Source: an uncultured Eubacteriales bacterium (GTDB lineage Bacteria; Bacillota; Clostridia; Oscillospirales; CAG-272). Taken from it: DNA of 64,000 bases. The notes below the pieces were generated by a model. That model saw only the letters and a list, made by a program, of their open reading frames with translations, made no database searches and had not been told where the DNA came from. This document shows positions 1 through 8,693 of this stretch, one piece after another. The stretch spans positions 1 through 64,000 of the forward strand of contig CAKRMZ010000001.1 in NCBI GenBank assembly GCA_934365155.1, read 5' to 3'. Numbering within the stretch: position 1 is the stretch's first letter; the number at the start of each line of letters is the position of its first letter. The translations under genes and the position numbers were made by a program.

Positions 1-537
1 ATGCAGCGCCATAACAACAGCTTTCATTGTCGGTACATATCTTTTTTTGCATACCGGGCATTCGTAATATCCAGTATCATGTTCAATTTTTACTCCTATA
101 AAGCAAGTGGCGAAAACCACCGCAGCTCCCAATGCCAATAAAGCGATTCCGAGGGCAAGATGGGCTTTCATCAGATAGCATCCGACAAATATCATAGTGA
201 GAGATACAACAACCGTCATTGTGATAAGAAGCTTCTCCAGATGCAAAATCCGTTTATTGGATAATTCCTCCTGCTTCTTCATCTCCAAAAGCAAAGCATC
301 CGAAGTTTCCTTGTAATTTTCCATTGCTACTCGCTCCCCACTGAAAAGCTCGCTTAGATTTATTTTCAGCAGGTCACATAGTTCTGGCATGATGGCTGCA
401 TCTGGCAGACTCCGTCCGGTTTCCCATTTTGATACAGCACGGTCTGTGATTCCAAGTTTCTCTGCAAGAACAGCTTGTGTGAACCCCTGCTCTTTCCGAC
501 AGGACGCTATGAATTTTCCGATTTTCTCCTGTTCCAT
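1..537 (-). CDS. XRE-family HTH regulator with membrane segments and Cys-X2-Cys tail (partial, 3' end off window)
   Basis: The first ~60 residues form a classic XRE helix-turn-helix domain (FTQAVLAEKLGITDRAVSKW), which binds operator DNA. A linker and two hydrophobic stretches follow (about residues 95-112 and 116-135), then a cytosolic-looking tail with ECPVCKKRYVPT, probably half of a zinc ribbon. The reading frame is still open at base 1, so the C-terminus is missing. The ATG at 537 was chosen because AAGGAGG lies just upstream. Membrane-tethered XRE regulators of this layout are common in Clostridia; their signals are mostly unknown. It is the only gene upstream of lysS on this side and has its own start region. 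Regulator call is firm; target genes cannot be read from sequence. Confidence 0.85.
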   Translation of the reverse strand, partial: MEQEKIGKFIASCRKEQGFTQAVLAEKLGITDRAVSKWETGRSLPDAAIMPELCDLLKINLSELFSGERVAMENYKETSDALLLEMKKQEELSNKRILHLEKLLITMTVVVSLTMIFVGCYLMKAHLALGIALLALGAAVVFATCFIGVKIEHDTGYYECPVCKKRYVPTMKAVVMALH

Positions 538-690
538 GAGGAGCACCTCCTTTCTTGCATCCACGATATCACCGTATAACGATTTTTAACAGGAACCAAT
601 GGTTGATATGTCCGAAATCAACTCTTTAACGGAACTCTACTTCGGGTTGAGTCCTTGTCAAATTCCGATTTGTATTTCCGTTCATTTCAG

Positions 691-720
691 AAAATGGGCA
701 ATCCCGATCGGGACTGCCCA
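691..720 (-). terminator. Probable rho-independent terminator of the ftsE-lysS group
   Basis: A near-perfect 24-nt palindrome (696-719; arms GGGCA and TCCCGA with one mismatched position) is followed on the minus strand by a short T tract (ATTTTC). It lies about 36 nt after the lysS stop. The remaining gap between XRE and lysS (540-690) shows no other gene. Confidence 0.6.
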
Positions 721-755
721 CTCTTTGTACTTATGCAATTTTTTCTTGCCTGCAT

Positions 756-2690
756 TTAATACAGCTTTGCACCTGCCGGAATATGATCATCAACGATCAG
801 AAGATGAAGTTTTTCTTCGCCTTCTTCTTCGTGAGTCGCACTGAGGAGCATACCGCAAGAGTCAATCCCCATCATCGCTCTCGGCGGAAGATTTGTGATA
901 GCAATAAGAGTCTTTCCAATAAGCTCTTCCGGCTCATAAAAGCTATGAATACCGCTTAAAATGGTTCTGTCTGTACCGGTTCCGTCATCAAGAGTGAATT
1001 GCAACAACTTCTTTGACTTCGGTACTGCCACACACTCTTTCACCTTCACTGCACGAAAATCCGACTTTGAGAATGTATCAAAATCTACATATTCTTCAAA
1101 TAAAGGCTCAATTTTCACCTTAGAAAAATCAATCTTCTCGGGCTCTGTTTTCGCTTCTTCGACAGTCTTGGATTTTGCATCGTTCAAGCTCTTAAGCGTG
1201 GGGAACAACAAAACGTCACGGATCGCGGAAGAATCCGAAAACAGCATACACATTCGGTCAATACCGAATCCGATTCCGCCCGTAGGAGGCATACCGATTT
1301 CCAAAGCATTTAAGAAATCCTCATCGGTGTGGTTTGCTTCCTCATCCCCCTGGGCAAACTGTTCTTCCTGTGCGGCAAACCGCTCACGCTGATCAATCGG
1401 ATCATTTAATTCCGAATAAGCATTTGCCATTTCCCAGCCGTTCATAAAGAATTCAAAACGTTCCACATAATCCGGATTCTGGGGCTTCTTTTTCGTAAGC
1501 GGAGAAATTTCAATTGGATGATCCATAACAAAGGTCGGCTGCAAAAGATGCTTTTCGGCAAATTCTTCAAAGAACAAATTCAAAATATCTCCCTTTTTAT
1601 GTCGGGGCTCGTAATGAATTCCTTTTTCATCCGCTATGGCTCTGGCCTGTTCAAGAGTAGAAATTTGATCAAAATCCACATCTGCATATTTTTTGACGGC
1701 GTCAACCATAGTAATGCGTTCAAACGGTTTGCCGAGATCCATTTCAATACCGTTATATACAATTTTTGTTGTACCGAGCACTTCTTGTGCTACATACCGA
1801 TACATATTTTCTGTCAGATCCATCATTCCGTGATAATCCGTATATGCCTGGTATAGTTCCATCAATGTAAACTCCGGATTATGACGGGTATCCAATCCCT
1901 CGTTACGAAAAACACGGCCGATTTCATATACACGTTCCAAACCGCCGACAATTAACCGCTTTAAATATAATTCCAAAGAAATGCGGAGTTTAAAATCTTC
2001 ATTCAACGCATTAAAATGGGTTTCAAAAGGTCTTGCGGCAGCACCGCCCGCATTGGAAACCAACATCGGCGTTTCCACTTCCATAAATCCCTGGTCATCC
2101 AAATATCTCCGAATCGAACGGATGATTTTCGAGCGGATGATAAATGTCTGCTTTGCTTCCGGATTCATAATAAGATCGATATACCGTTGGCGATAGCGCA
2201 AATCTACATTGCTGAGGCCATGGAATTTTTCCGGAAGAATCTGCAAGCTTTTTGAAAGCAGTAAAATATCCGAAGCATGCACGGAAATTTCACCGGTTTT
2301 GGTTTTAAATACCTGCCCCTTCACACCGACCAAATCGCCGATATCAAACTTCTTAAACGCTGCATAAGAATCTTCTCCCACGCTGTCACGTGCCACATAC
2401 ACCTGCATTCTTCCCTGTAAATCCTGTATATGACAAAAAGATGCTTTACCCATGATGCGTTTGGACATCAAACGCCCCGCAATGCCCACATCCTTGCCTT
2501 CTAATGTATCAAAGTTCTCGCGGATCTGTTCACTGTGATGCGTAACATCATATTTGGTAATTGCAAAAGGATCCTGTCCGGCATCCTTCAGGGCCTGTAA
2601 CTTATCGCGGCGAACCTGCAAAAGCTCACTGTACTGTTGTTCGGTCTGGCCGGAAGCCTGCGGCGTGGTATTGGAAATGTTTTCACCCAT
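756..2690 (-). CDS. lysS: Lysine--tRNA ligase, class II, with C-terminal tRNA-binding (EMAP-II/Trbp111-like) domain
   Basis: Charges tRNA-Lys with lysine in the cytosol. Residues ~65-165 form the OB-fold anticodon-binding domain and ~185-505 the class II catalytic core, with motif 2 RVFRNEGLDTRHNPEFT and motif 3 GIGFGIDRMCML. After a charged linker (~510-535) comes a ~110-residue domain with FSKSDFRAVKVKE, LSGIHSFYEPEELIGK and GMLLSA, which matches the tRNA-binding domain usually found at the end of MetRS or as free Trbp111/CsaA. At 644 residues it is about 140 longer than standard bacterial LysRS, and the extra length is this domain. Start ATG at 2690 has an AGGT-type ribosome site. It is last in a minus-strand gene run after greA. 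Family call is certain; the extension is clear by motif. Confidence 0.97.
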   Translation of the reverse strand: MGENISNTTPQASGQTEQQYSELLQVRRDKLQALKDAGQDPFAITKYDVTHHSEQIRENFDTLEGKDVGIAGRLMSKRIMGKASFCHIQDLQGRMQVYVARDSVGEDSYAAFKKFDIGDLVGVKGQVFKTKTGEISVHASDILLLSKSLQILPEKFHGLSNVDLRYRQRYIDLIMNPEAKQTFIIRSKIIRSIRRYLDDQGFMEVETPMLVSNAGGAAARPFETHFNALNEDFKLRISLELYLKRLIVGGLERVYEIGRVFRNEGLDTRHNPEFTLMELYQAYTDYHGMMDLTENMYRYVAQEVLGTTKIVYNGIEMDLGKPFERITMVDAVKKYADVDFDQISTLEQARAIADEKGIHYEPRHKKGDILNLFFEEFAEKHLLQPTFVMDHPIEISPLTKKKPQNPDYVERFEFFMNGWEMANAYSELNDPIDQRERFAAQEEQFAQGDEEANHTDEDFLNALEIGMPPTGGIGFGIDRMCMLFSDSSAIRDVLLFPTLKSLNDAKSKTVEEAKTEPEKIDFSKVKIEPLFEEYVDFDTFSKSDFRAVKVKECVAVPKSKKLLQFTLDDGTGTDRTILSGIHSFYEPEELIGKTLIAITNLPPRAMMGIDSCGMLLSATHEEEGEEKLHLLIVDDHIPAGAKLY

Positions 2691-2725
2691 AGTCTGTTCT
2701 ACCTTTGTCTCATTTCTTTTATCAT

Positions 2726-3205
2726 TTATTTTGAAATCTCGATGATTTTAATCTGAATATCTCCGCTGGGAACATTAATCGTCAAAACATCACCGACTTT
2801 TGCACCGATTACTGCTTTTCCGATCGGCGAAAGATCGGAAATCTTACCGAAAAGAGGATCTGCCTCGGTAGATCCGACCAAAGTATATTCCCGCTCCGTA
2901 TTACGGCCGACATCTAACACTTTGAACTTTGCGCCGACATTAACAACATCTGTTTTGACCTCATGCTCGCTGATGACCTTGACCTTTTTGAGCATATTTT
3001 CAAGCTCAACAATTCGGCCCTCGACCTTCGCCTGCTCATTTTTTGCTTCTTCATATTCGCTGTTTTCGGAAAGATCACCGAATGACAATGCAACACGAAT
3101 ATTCTCAACAACCTCTTTTCGTTTGGTGGTTTTCAAATATTCCAATTCTTCTGTCAGTTTTTTCAGTCCCTCATTGGTCACTGTCAAAATATTGTTTTCC
3201 GTCAT
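2726..3205 (-). CDS. greA: Transcription elongation factor GreA
   Basis: Rescues backtracked RNA polymerase by stimulating cleavage of the nascent transcript. The protein has the N-terminal antiparallel coiled coil with the acidic tip (LSENSEYEEAKNEQAK) and the C-terminal FKBP-like domain (ISDLSPIGKAVIGAKVGD). I place the start at ATG 3205, giving 159 residues, the normal GreA length, because AAGGAG lies 6 nt upstream; a start at 3229 would add eight unsupported residues. It sits 35 nt upstream of lysS on the same strand, a greA-lysS pairing common in Clostridia and other Firmicutes, and probably shares its transcript. Confidence 0.97.
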   Translation of the reverse strand: MTENNILTVTNEGLKKLTEELEYLKTTKRKEVVENIRVALSFGDLSENSEYEEAKNEQAKVEGRIVELENMLKKVKVISEHEVKTDVVNVGAKFKVLDVGRNTEREYTLVGSTEADPLFGKISDLSPIGKAVIGAKVGDVLTINVPSGDIQIKIIEISK

Positions 3206-3249
3206 AGATAACTCCTTGTTTGTATTCACTGTTTCATTTTTTAGTTTTA

Positions 3250-4464
3250 TTAATAAGCCTGTTCTATTGATCGCAGCACCTCGACGCCTCGCAAAAGCTG
3301 CGCGTCCTCACTGTCCGGTAACTGATAGATATTCATTCCCTGTGCATTTTCAGAAAGCTCAACCTCTACATCCGGCTTCACACCAACCCCGTCATAGTTA
3401 TCGGAATAGGGCGGATAATAGGTGTGTGTTGAAATGGCTACGGCCGAATTATCCGGCAATCGGAGAATCGACTGTGCCGTTCCCTTTCCGAAAGTAGTTG
3501 TGCCGACAAGAGTCGCCTTTTGGTAATCCCAAAGCGCCTTTGCAAACAGTTCGGCAGCACTTGCGGTATTGGAATTGATCAGTACCACCATCGGCATATC
3601 AATACTTCCTGCCTCAGACGAACGAAGTTCTTCTTTCCCGTTTTTATCAACCAAACGAACAATCGGTCCTTCCGGAAGTAAATAATCCAAGGTTTCGCAA
3701 ACACCGTCCAAATCTCCTCCGGGGTTGGAACGCACATCAAAAACCAAGCGCTCTGCACCGGATTTTTTTAAGGATTCCACTGCATTTTTTACCCCTGTGG
3801 GAGTTGTCCGTGAAAATTCCATGATCCGAATAATACCGATTTTTTCATCATACATACGGAAACTGACTGTCGTTTCACTTAATACCTTGCGCTCAATATA
3901 GAAGGTATGTTCAACCGCAGGGTTGCTGCCTCGAAGCACATTAAGCTCCACATAGCTTCCCCCTTCTCCCTGTATCTGGCTCACAGCCATCTGATATCCC
4001 AAATCGGAAACCGATTCTCCGTTTACTTTAATAATACGGTCCCCGGGCAACAGTCCCGCCGCCTCCGCGGGAGAGGACGGAAGCACCGTCACAATTTGCA
4101 TGGACTGCTCCGCACTCAAAAAAACAACGCGAATTCCGATTCCCACCGAAGCGCCGCTGTTTTTTTTCACATACTCGGCAAACTCCTGCGCATTCATATA
4201 GTTTGCATACGGATCCCCCGTACCGGCAATATATCCTTCAATCATGGAATCCGTTAACTTCTCTGCGTCAAGCGAACCGATATATTGCTGATCAAACAAA
4301 CTCTCAATGATTTTTATTTTTTCATATTGCTGCTGACTTTCATTAATATCCTTCAGCTTTGTCTCATATTTTTTGGAAATTGCAACATAGCTTAACTGAA
4401 ATGTAATTAAAATTCCGAGCAGCATAAATACAATCGCTGTACCGATTGATATTTTCTTCTTCAA
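3250..4464 (-). CDS. S41-family C-terminal processing peptidase (CtpA-like)
   Basis: A membrane-anchored serine protease acting outside the membrane. A single N-terminal transmembrane helix (~8-30) is followed by a PDZ domain (~100-185, LLPGDRIIKVNGESVSDLG) and an S41 catalytic core. The catalytic serine lies in NSNTASAAELFAKAL and the catalytic lysine in TTFGKGTAQS. At 404 residues it has normal length for Firmicute CtpA/CtpB. The start codon appears to be TTG at 4464 (GGTGAG upstream). It follows the M23 hydrolase gene by 12 nt. The gene order ftsE-ftsX-M23-ctpA is recurrent in Firmicutes, suggesting a role in processing or turnover of the division hydrolase; that role is inference. Confidence 0.92.
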   Translation of the reverse strand: MKKKISIGTAIVFMLLGILITFQLSYVAISKKYETKLKDINESQQQYEKIKIIESLFDQQYIGSLDAEKLTDSMIEGYIAGTGDPYANYMNAQEFAEYVKKNSGASVGIGIRVVFLSAEQSMQIVTVLPSSPAEAAGLLPGDRIIKVNGESVSDLGYQMAVSQIQGEGGSYVELNVLRGSNPAVEHTFYIERKVLSETTVSFRMYDEKIGIIRIMEFSRTTPTGVKNAVESLKKSGAERLVFDVRSNPGGDLDGVCETLDYLLPEGPIVRLVDKNGKEELRSSEAGSIDMPMVVLINSNTASAAELFAKALWDYQKATLVGTTTFGKGTAQSILRLPDNSAVAISTHTYYPPYSDNYDGVGVKPDVEVELSENAQGMNIYQLPDSEDAQLLRGVEVLRSIEQAY

Positions 4465-4476
4465 TATCTCACCGCC

Positions 4477-5697
4477 TTATGAATAATACCACCCGTTCGG
4501 TGCGGTAACATAATCCATCGGATTTTTATGTTCACCGTTTACACGGACCTCAAAATGGCAGTGACTGCCATAAGAGTTCCCCGTATTACCGGCAAGAGCA
4601 ACTGTCTGCCCCTGAGATACCACATCTCCCACCGAAACCAAAAGCTGTGAATTGTGCGCATACAGCGTAGACATTCCGCCGCCGTGATTGATCAAAACAT
4701 AGTATCCGTAGCTCCAGTGCCATTCTGCACGAACGACTGTACCGCCGTTGGATGCGCTGATCTTGGTTCCGGTCGGGCACGGAATATCAATACCGAGATG
4801 AAAATCTTGCTGACCGAACAAATTACGCGAACCGTATTTGGAAGAAATTCGGACGTATGAGGTCGGGCACGGCCAGTTAAACTCGCCGCCGACATATTGT
4901 GAATTCTCACGTGCCTGCAAATCGCGAAGCATTTTTTCAAGTTCTGCGTTGATTTCCGCTTCCGCCGCTTGCGCCTGCCGCAATGCCGCCAAAGCTTTGT
5001 CTGTATCGTTCTGAATCGACGCTAAATATCCGTCCAGTTCGCTGATGCTGCTCGAAAGTGCCGTTTTTTGCGTCACAATACTGGCAGCCTTCTCTTCATT
5101 GTTCTTCTTAAGCTCCGTAAGCTCCGCCTTCATAGCTTCAAGCTGAGCCTGCTGTTTCTCCATCTGCTTGAGTGAACGCTCATTGTATTCCATAATCGAA
5201 CCGACAATATCCATGCGAGAGAGAAAGTCGGAAAAGCTTTCCGCCGATAAAATCAACTCAATGTAGCTGACTAAACCGTCTTCATAAGAAGCACGCATAT
5301 TATTTTTCAGCTGCTCCTTCGTATCGTTCATCGAAACTTGAAGTTGTGCAATCTGATTTTCGGTATCCGCAATTTTAGCTTCATAATCACTTATGAGTGA
5401 TTCTATCATGTTTACCTCGCTTGTCAATGTCGAAATCTGATTGTCAAGCGCTGTTTTTTTATCCATAAACGAACTCTGAGATCCCTTCAAATTGTCAACC
5501 TGTTTCTGTGCCTCTTCTCTCTGAGCAATAATGCGCGCAAGTTCGTCTTCCTTCTGATGAATTGAATTTCGGTCCTCTTCAATTGTGGTTGCCGCATCCA
5601 CCTTGTTCTGCGGTGAAAAAACGAGCACGGTTCCTAAGCAAAAGACCACGGACAACATCATACACAATAACTTCTTCATCTTTGAACGTTTTTTCAT
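4477..5697 (-). CDS. EnvC-like murein hydrolase: coiled coil plus M23 (LytM) peptidase domain
   Basis: Secreted peptidoglycan hydrolase. A signal peptide (KKLLCMMLSVVFCLGTVLVF) is followed by a long coiled coil (~38-275), and a C-terminal M23 domain. The zinc ligands are present: HLGID around residue 300 and HCHFEVR near the end, so the domain should be catalytic rather than a degenerate activator. In this family the coiled coil docks on the extracellular loop of FtsX, and FtsEX ATP hydrolysis switches the enzyme on. The position directly downstream of ftsX (42 nt) fits a PcsB/CwlO/EnvC-type partner. Start ATG 5697 has AAAGGAA upstream; the ATG six codons in is an alternative. Confidence 0.93.
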   Translation of the reverse strand: MKKRSKMKKLLCMMLSVVFCLGTVLVFSPQNKVDAATTIEEDRNSIHQKEDELARIIAQREEAQKQVDNLKGSQSSFMDKKTALDNQISTLTSEVNMIESLISDYEAKIADTENQIAQLQVSMNDTKEQLKNNMRASYEDGLVSYIELILSAESFSDFLSRMDIVGSIMEYNERSLKQMEKQQAQLEAMKAELTELKKNNEEKAASIVTQKTALSSSISELDGYLASIQNDTDKALAALRQAQAAEAEINAELEKMLRDLQARENSQYVGGEFNWPCPTSYVRISSKYGSRNLFGQQDFHLGIDIPCPTGTKISASNGGTVVRAEWHWSYGYYVLINHGGGMSTLYAHNSQLLVSVGDVVSQGQTVALAGNTGNSYGSHCHFEVRVNGEHKNPMDYVTAPNGWYYS

Positions 5698-5739
5698 AGC
5701 TAAAGCAATTCCTTTCCGTTTTTATTTCAAATTATACAC

Positions 5740-6624
5740 TTATACTCTGAGATATTTACGGAGTGAGATGCAACTTCCGAGAATGCCGCAAAACGTACCG
5801 ATAACAATAAACGCGACCAATACAACACTCCAGAGGTTTCCAAAAGGAACGATCTGAATCCACCGATAATTTTCAATCATTTTTCCAAGATAGGAGTAAA
5901 GATACCATTGGAGAAAATAAGCCAGGACAGCGGCAATAATTCCGATCAAAAAGCCCTCAACCCAAAACGGCATCGCCATAAAACGGTTGGTTGCACCGAC
6001 ATAGCGCATTACAGAGATTTCGCGGCTGCGGGATTCAACCGCAGCGCGAATGGCATTGATAATAATGAAAATACTCACGACAAACAAAATCGCCAAAAGC
6101 CACACAAATACAAACCAGATACCGCTTTTGACACTTGCAATACTTTCTGAAATATCAATCCGGTTGGAAACCTTCAGCACTCCGTCAATGTGACTGAGCT
6201 CGTATACCAATGTAGACACACCGTCCAAATCTTGGTACCGTACGCGAAACACATCCGGCAAAGGATTTTCACCCTGCAGATAATCAAACACATGCGAATA
6301 TTCGCCATATCGTGTTTTTTCGTTTTCCAAAGCTTCCTCTTTGGATATAAATTCAACCGCCGCAATATTATTTAAACTGTTAATTTTATTTTGAATTTCT
6401 TCGACCTTTGCATCGTCGGCATCATAATCTACCAAAACAACGATTTCATTGAGCGCATTAATATCATTTAAATTAATATTCAGATTATAAATTACAAGCG
6501 AAAAACTGCCCAAAACGACTAAACAAGCCATCAACACCGCAATTGCCGCAATACTCATTACGCCATTTCGAAAAAGGCCTTTGGTTCCTTGCCCGAAAAG
6601 ATATGTAATACTATAATGACGCAT
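5740..6624 (-). CDS. ftsX: Cell division protein FtsX, permease subunit
   Basis: Membrane half of the FtsEX ABC-type complex, which transmits cytosolic ATP hydrolysis to a cell-wall hydrolase. The predicted topology is four helices: one at ~25-47, a large extracellular domain (~50-165) carrying the hydrolase-binding surface, then three helices (~170-195, ~220-245, ~265-285). SREISVMRYVGATNRF between helices 2 and 3 is the conserved FtsX cytoplasmic coupling segment. Length 294 is typical. The ATG at 6624 lies inside the end of ftsE (14-nt overlap) with GGGGGAA in front, indicating translational coupling. Confidence 0.96.
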   Translation of the reverse strand: MRHYSITYLFGQGTKGLFRNGVMSIAAIAVLMACLVVLGSFSLVIYNLNINLNDINALNEIVVLVDYDADDAKVEEIQNKINSLNNIAAVEFISKEEALENEKTRYGEYSHVFDYLQGENPLPDVFRVRYQDLDGVSTLVYELSHIDGVLKVSNRIDISESIASVKSGIWFVFVWLLAILFVVSIFIIINAIRAAVESRSREISVMRYVGATNRFMAMPFWVEGFLIGIIAAVLAYFLQWYLYSYLGKMIENYRWIQIVPFGNLWSVVLVAFIVIGTFCGILGSCISLRKYLRV

Positions 6625-7306
6625 TCACGGTTCCCCCTATTCTGCTTGCGGTATCTTCTTCTATTTTTCCTTTGTTGATAGTAATCACGCGTTTTTTGAA
6701 GTAATCCACAATATTGCGTTCATGCGTAATTACAATCACTGTCTTCCCCATTTTGTTGAACTTCATCAAAAGGTTCATAATTTCAAATGTCAACTCCGGG
6801 TCCACATTTGCAGTCGGCTCGTCCGCAATAATAATTTTAGGGTTGTTGGCCATGGCCCTTGCAAAAGAAACTCTCTGCTGTTCTCCTCCGGAAAGCTCAG
6901 ACGGAAACGATTTGTATTTATCCGTTAAATTGACACTCTGCAAAATGGCAGGAACCCGTTTTTTAATAACACTCGACGGCTCGCCGATCGCACGCATAGC
7001 AAAAGAAATATTTTCATATACGGTTTTATGATCAAAAAGCTTAAAATCCTGAAACACAATCCCGAGTTGTCTGCGGTAATACGGAATCTTTCGGTTCGGA
7101 ATCGTAGTCAGGTTATATTCATTCACTAAAATATTGCCGGAGCTTACCTTTTCCTCACGCAGCAAAAGGCGCAAAAGCGTTGATTTTCCCGCGCCGGATG
7201 CTCCTACCACAAAAACAAACTCCCCATCGCCGATTCGCAGTGAAACATCACTCAAGGCGACAACCCCGTTCGGATATACTTTTGTGACATTTTGAAATTC
7301 AATCAT
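6611..7306 (-). CDS. ftsE: Cell division ATP-binding protein FtsE
   Basis: ATPase of FtsEX. It has Walker A (GASGAGKSTLLRLL), Q-loop (IVFQDFKLFDHKTVYEN), ABC signature (LSGGEQQRVSFARA) and Walker B (IIIADEPTANVDP), plus the H-loop (VITHERN). At 231 residues it is a normal FtsE. It starts the run ftsE-ftsX-M23-ctpA-greA-lysS. The start ATG at 7306 has only a weak ribosome site; translation may depend on the structured leader at 7346-7395. Confidence 0.96.
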   Translation of the reverse strand: MIEFQNVTKVYPNGVVALSDVSLRIGDGEFVFVVGASGAGKSTLLRLLLREEKVSSGNILVNEYNLTTIPNRKIPYYRRQLGIVFQDFKLFDHKTVYENISFAMRAIGEPSSVIKKRVPAILQSVNLTDKYKSFPSELSGGEQQRVSFARAMANNPKIIIADEPTANVDPELTFEIMNLLMKFNKMGKTVIVITHERNIVDYFKKRVITINKGKIEEDTASRIGGTVNASL

Positions 7307-7339
7307 AAATTCATTATCAGCCTTTCATTCGCAAAAATA

Positions 7340-7395
7340 ACTCAAAACGCCACATAAAATCGTCGGTTGTCTCCGATAATTTTACAAGCGGCGTT
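7340..7395 (-). terminator. Two-part stem-loop between the CdaR-like gene and ftsE: terminator or attenuator
   Basis: On the minus strand an outer stem AACGCC/GGCGTT encloses an inner stem (AAAAT..TCGG pairing with CCGA..ATTTT), followed by TTGAGTTATTTTTG. It could end the upstream transcript or form part of the ftsE leader. T-richness is only moderate, so the terminator call is tentative. Confidence 0.45.
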
Positions 7396-7424
7396 CTCAA
7401 TTCTCCCACAGGAGAGACTACATC

Positions 7425-8510
7425 TTAAAATTTTGTAGGCTTAGCAAGAAGGTACCGCTTGACCATCAACGCTACCTTGAAAGTAATTGCATTTTCAAAT
7501 TCGCGCAGATCAAGTCCGGTCATCTTTCGGATTTTTTCCAAACGATAAACCAATGTATTACGGTGTACAAAAAGCTTTCTGGAAGTTTCCGACACATTCA
7601 AGTTATTCTCAAAAAAGCATTGAATTGTCGTAAGTGTTTCCTGGTCCAAAGACTCCAAAGAGCCTTTTTTAAGCACCTCGGAAAGAAACATCTCACAAAG
7701 CGTCGTAGGAAGTTGGTAAATCAATCTGGCAATTCCTAAGTTTTTATAACTGATAATGTCTTTTGTAGTGTCGAATACTTTGCCCACCTCAATAGCAATT
7801 TGCGCCTCTTTGTAAGAACGCGCCAAATCCTTGATGTTGTCGGCCACTGTACCGATGCCGATTGTTGCTTTGGCAAAAAATTCTCCGGTCAGGGTATCAT
7901 CAATGGTTTTGGCCAACTTCTCTATATCATCGGCCTCTGCATTGGTCGGCACTTCCCGTACCAAAACAATATCCTGTTCGTCAACACTGATAACGTAGTC
8001 CTTATTTTTGTCCGGGAACATATTTTGTATTACTTCAAAGGGCACCACTTCTCCCTGAGAGTGAAATTTAATTAAAATAACCACTCTCATTACATCGCTT
8101 TGAAAATGCAGTTCCTTTGATTTGATATAGATGTCGCTGGGCAAAATGTTATCTAAAATTACATTTTTGATAAAAGAACTCTTATCATATTTTTCATCGT
8201 GTAAATTTTTAATGTTCCCTAAAGATACGGATAAAAGCTTCGAAAATTGATCTGCAAGCTTATCCTCTCCCTCGACAAAAACAACGTATTCATTTTTTGC
8301 GCCGGACTCAATCGGGCGATACGTGTAGCCCCCTGTTACAATGACGTCTGTTGTATAAATCAACTCATCCATGATGTCCTGTCTGCTTTCTCCGATTTTC
8401 GAAAGCTCGCTGCAAGAAATAATTACACCGTTCTCATCGATTACACCGATAACCCTGCCGACTGCCGATTTCATTTGATGTATAATCCCCTGAAACAATC
8501 GATTCGACAT
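7425..8510 (-). CDS. CdaR/PucR-family transcriptional regulator
   Basis: Likely cytosolic transcription factor. The N-terminal ~120 residues resemble the sugar-diacid recognition domain (AVGRVIGVIDENGVIISCSE). The middle (~150-280) resembles the GGDEF-like linker of this family. The C-terminus is the PucR/CdaR helix-turn-helix (ETSRKLFVHRNTLVYRLEKI). I choose the ATG at 8510 because GGGAGG lies 10 nt upstream; this gives 361 residues. Members of the family sense small carboxylates or purine breakdown products, but no catabolic gene is adjacent, so the ligand and target are unknown. It is monocistronic with its own promoter (8600-8628) and lies between the heat-shock group and ftsE. Confidence 0.85.
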   Translation of the reverse strand: MSNRLFQGIIHQMKSAVGRVIGVIDENGVIISCSELSKIGESRQDIMDELIYTTDVIVTGGYTYRPIESGAKNEYVVFVEGEDKLADQFSKLLSVSLGNIKNLHDEKYDKSSFIKNVILDNILPSDIYIKSKELHFQSDVMRVVILIKFHSQGEVVPFEVIQNMFPDKNKDYVISVDEQDIVLVREVPTNAEADDIEKLAKTIDDTLTGEFFAKATIGIGTVADNIKDLARSYKEAQIAIEVGKVFDTTKDIISYKNLGIARLIYQLPTTLCEMFLSEVLKKGSLESLDQETLTTIQCFFENNLNVSETSRKLFVHRNTLVYRLEKIRKMTGLDLREFENAITFKVALMVKRYLLAKPTKF

Positions 8511-8599
8511 AATAAAAATGCCTCCCAAGATTCCTGCTCTATAATAAATCCATTTTATCCACTTAAAAAGAACAGCTCTATTTTGTACAACTTTACTAT

Positions 8600-8628
8600 A
8601 TTTTACACGTCTTTTTGTAGAATTTCAA
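8600..8628 (-). promoter_or_regulatory. Sigma-A-type promoter for the CdaR-like gene
   Basis: On the minus strand TTGAAA (8623-8628) and TAAAAT (8600-8605) are separated by 17 nt, about 90 nt before the start codon. Confidence 0.6.
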
Positions 8629-8693
8629 CATTATTTTATAAAAAAATCTCTAAAATTTCAATATTTTTATGATATATGCCAAAATACGCGCTT

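Noticed and set aside
599..844. Plus-strand open frame between XRE and lysS
   Set aside because: It overlaps the lysS terminator and 3' end, has no ribosome site and no recognisable features.
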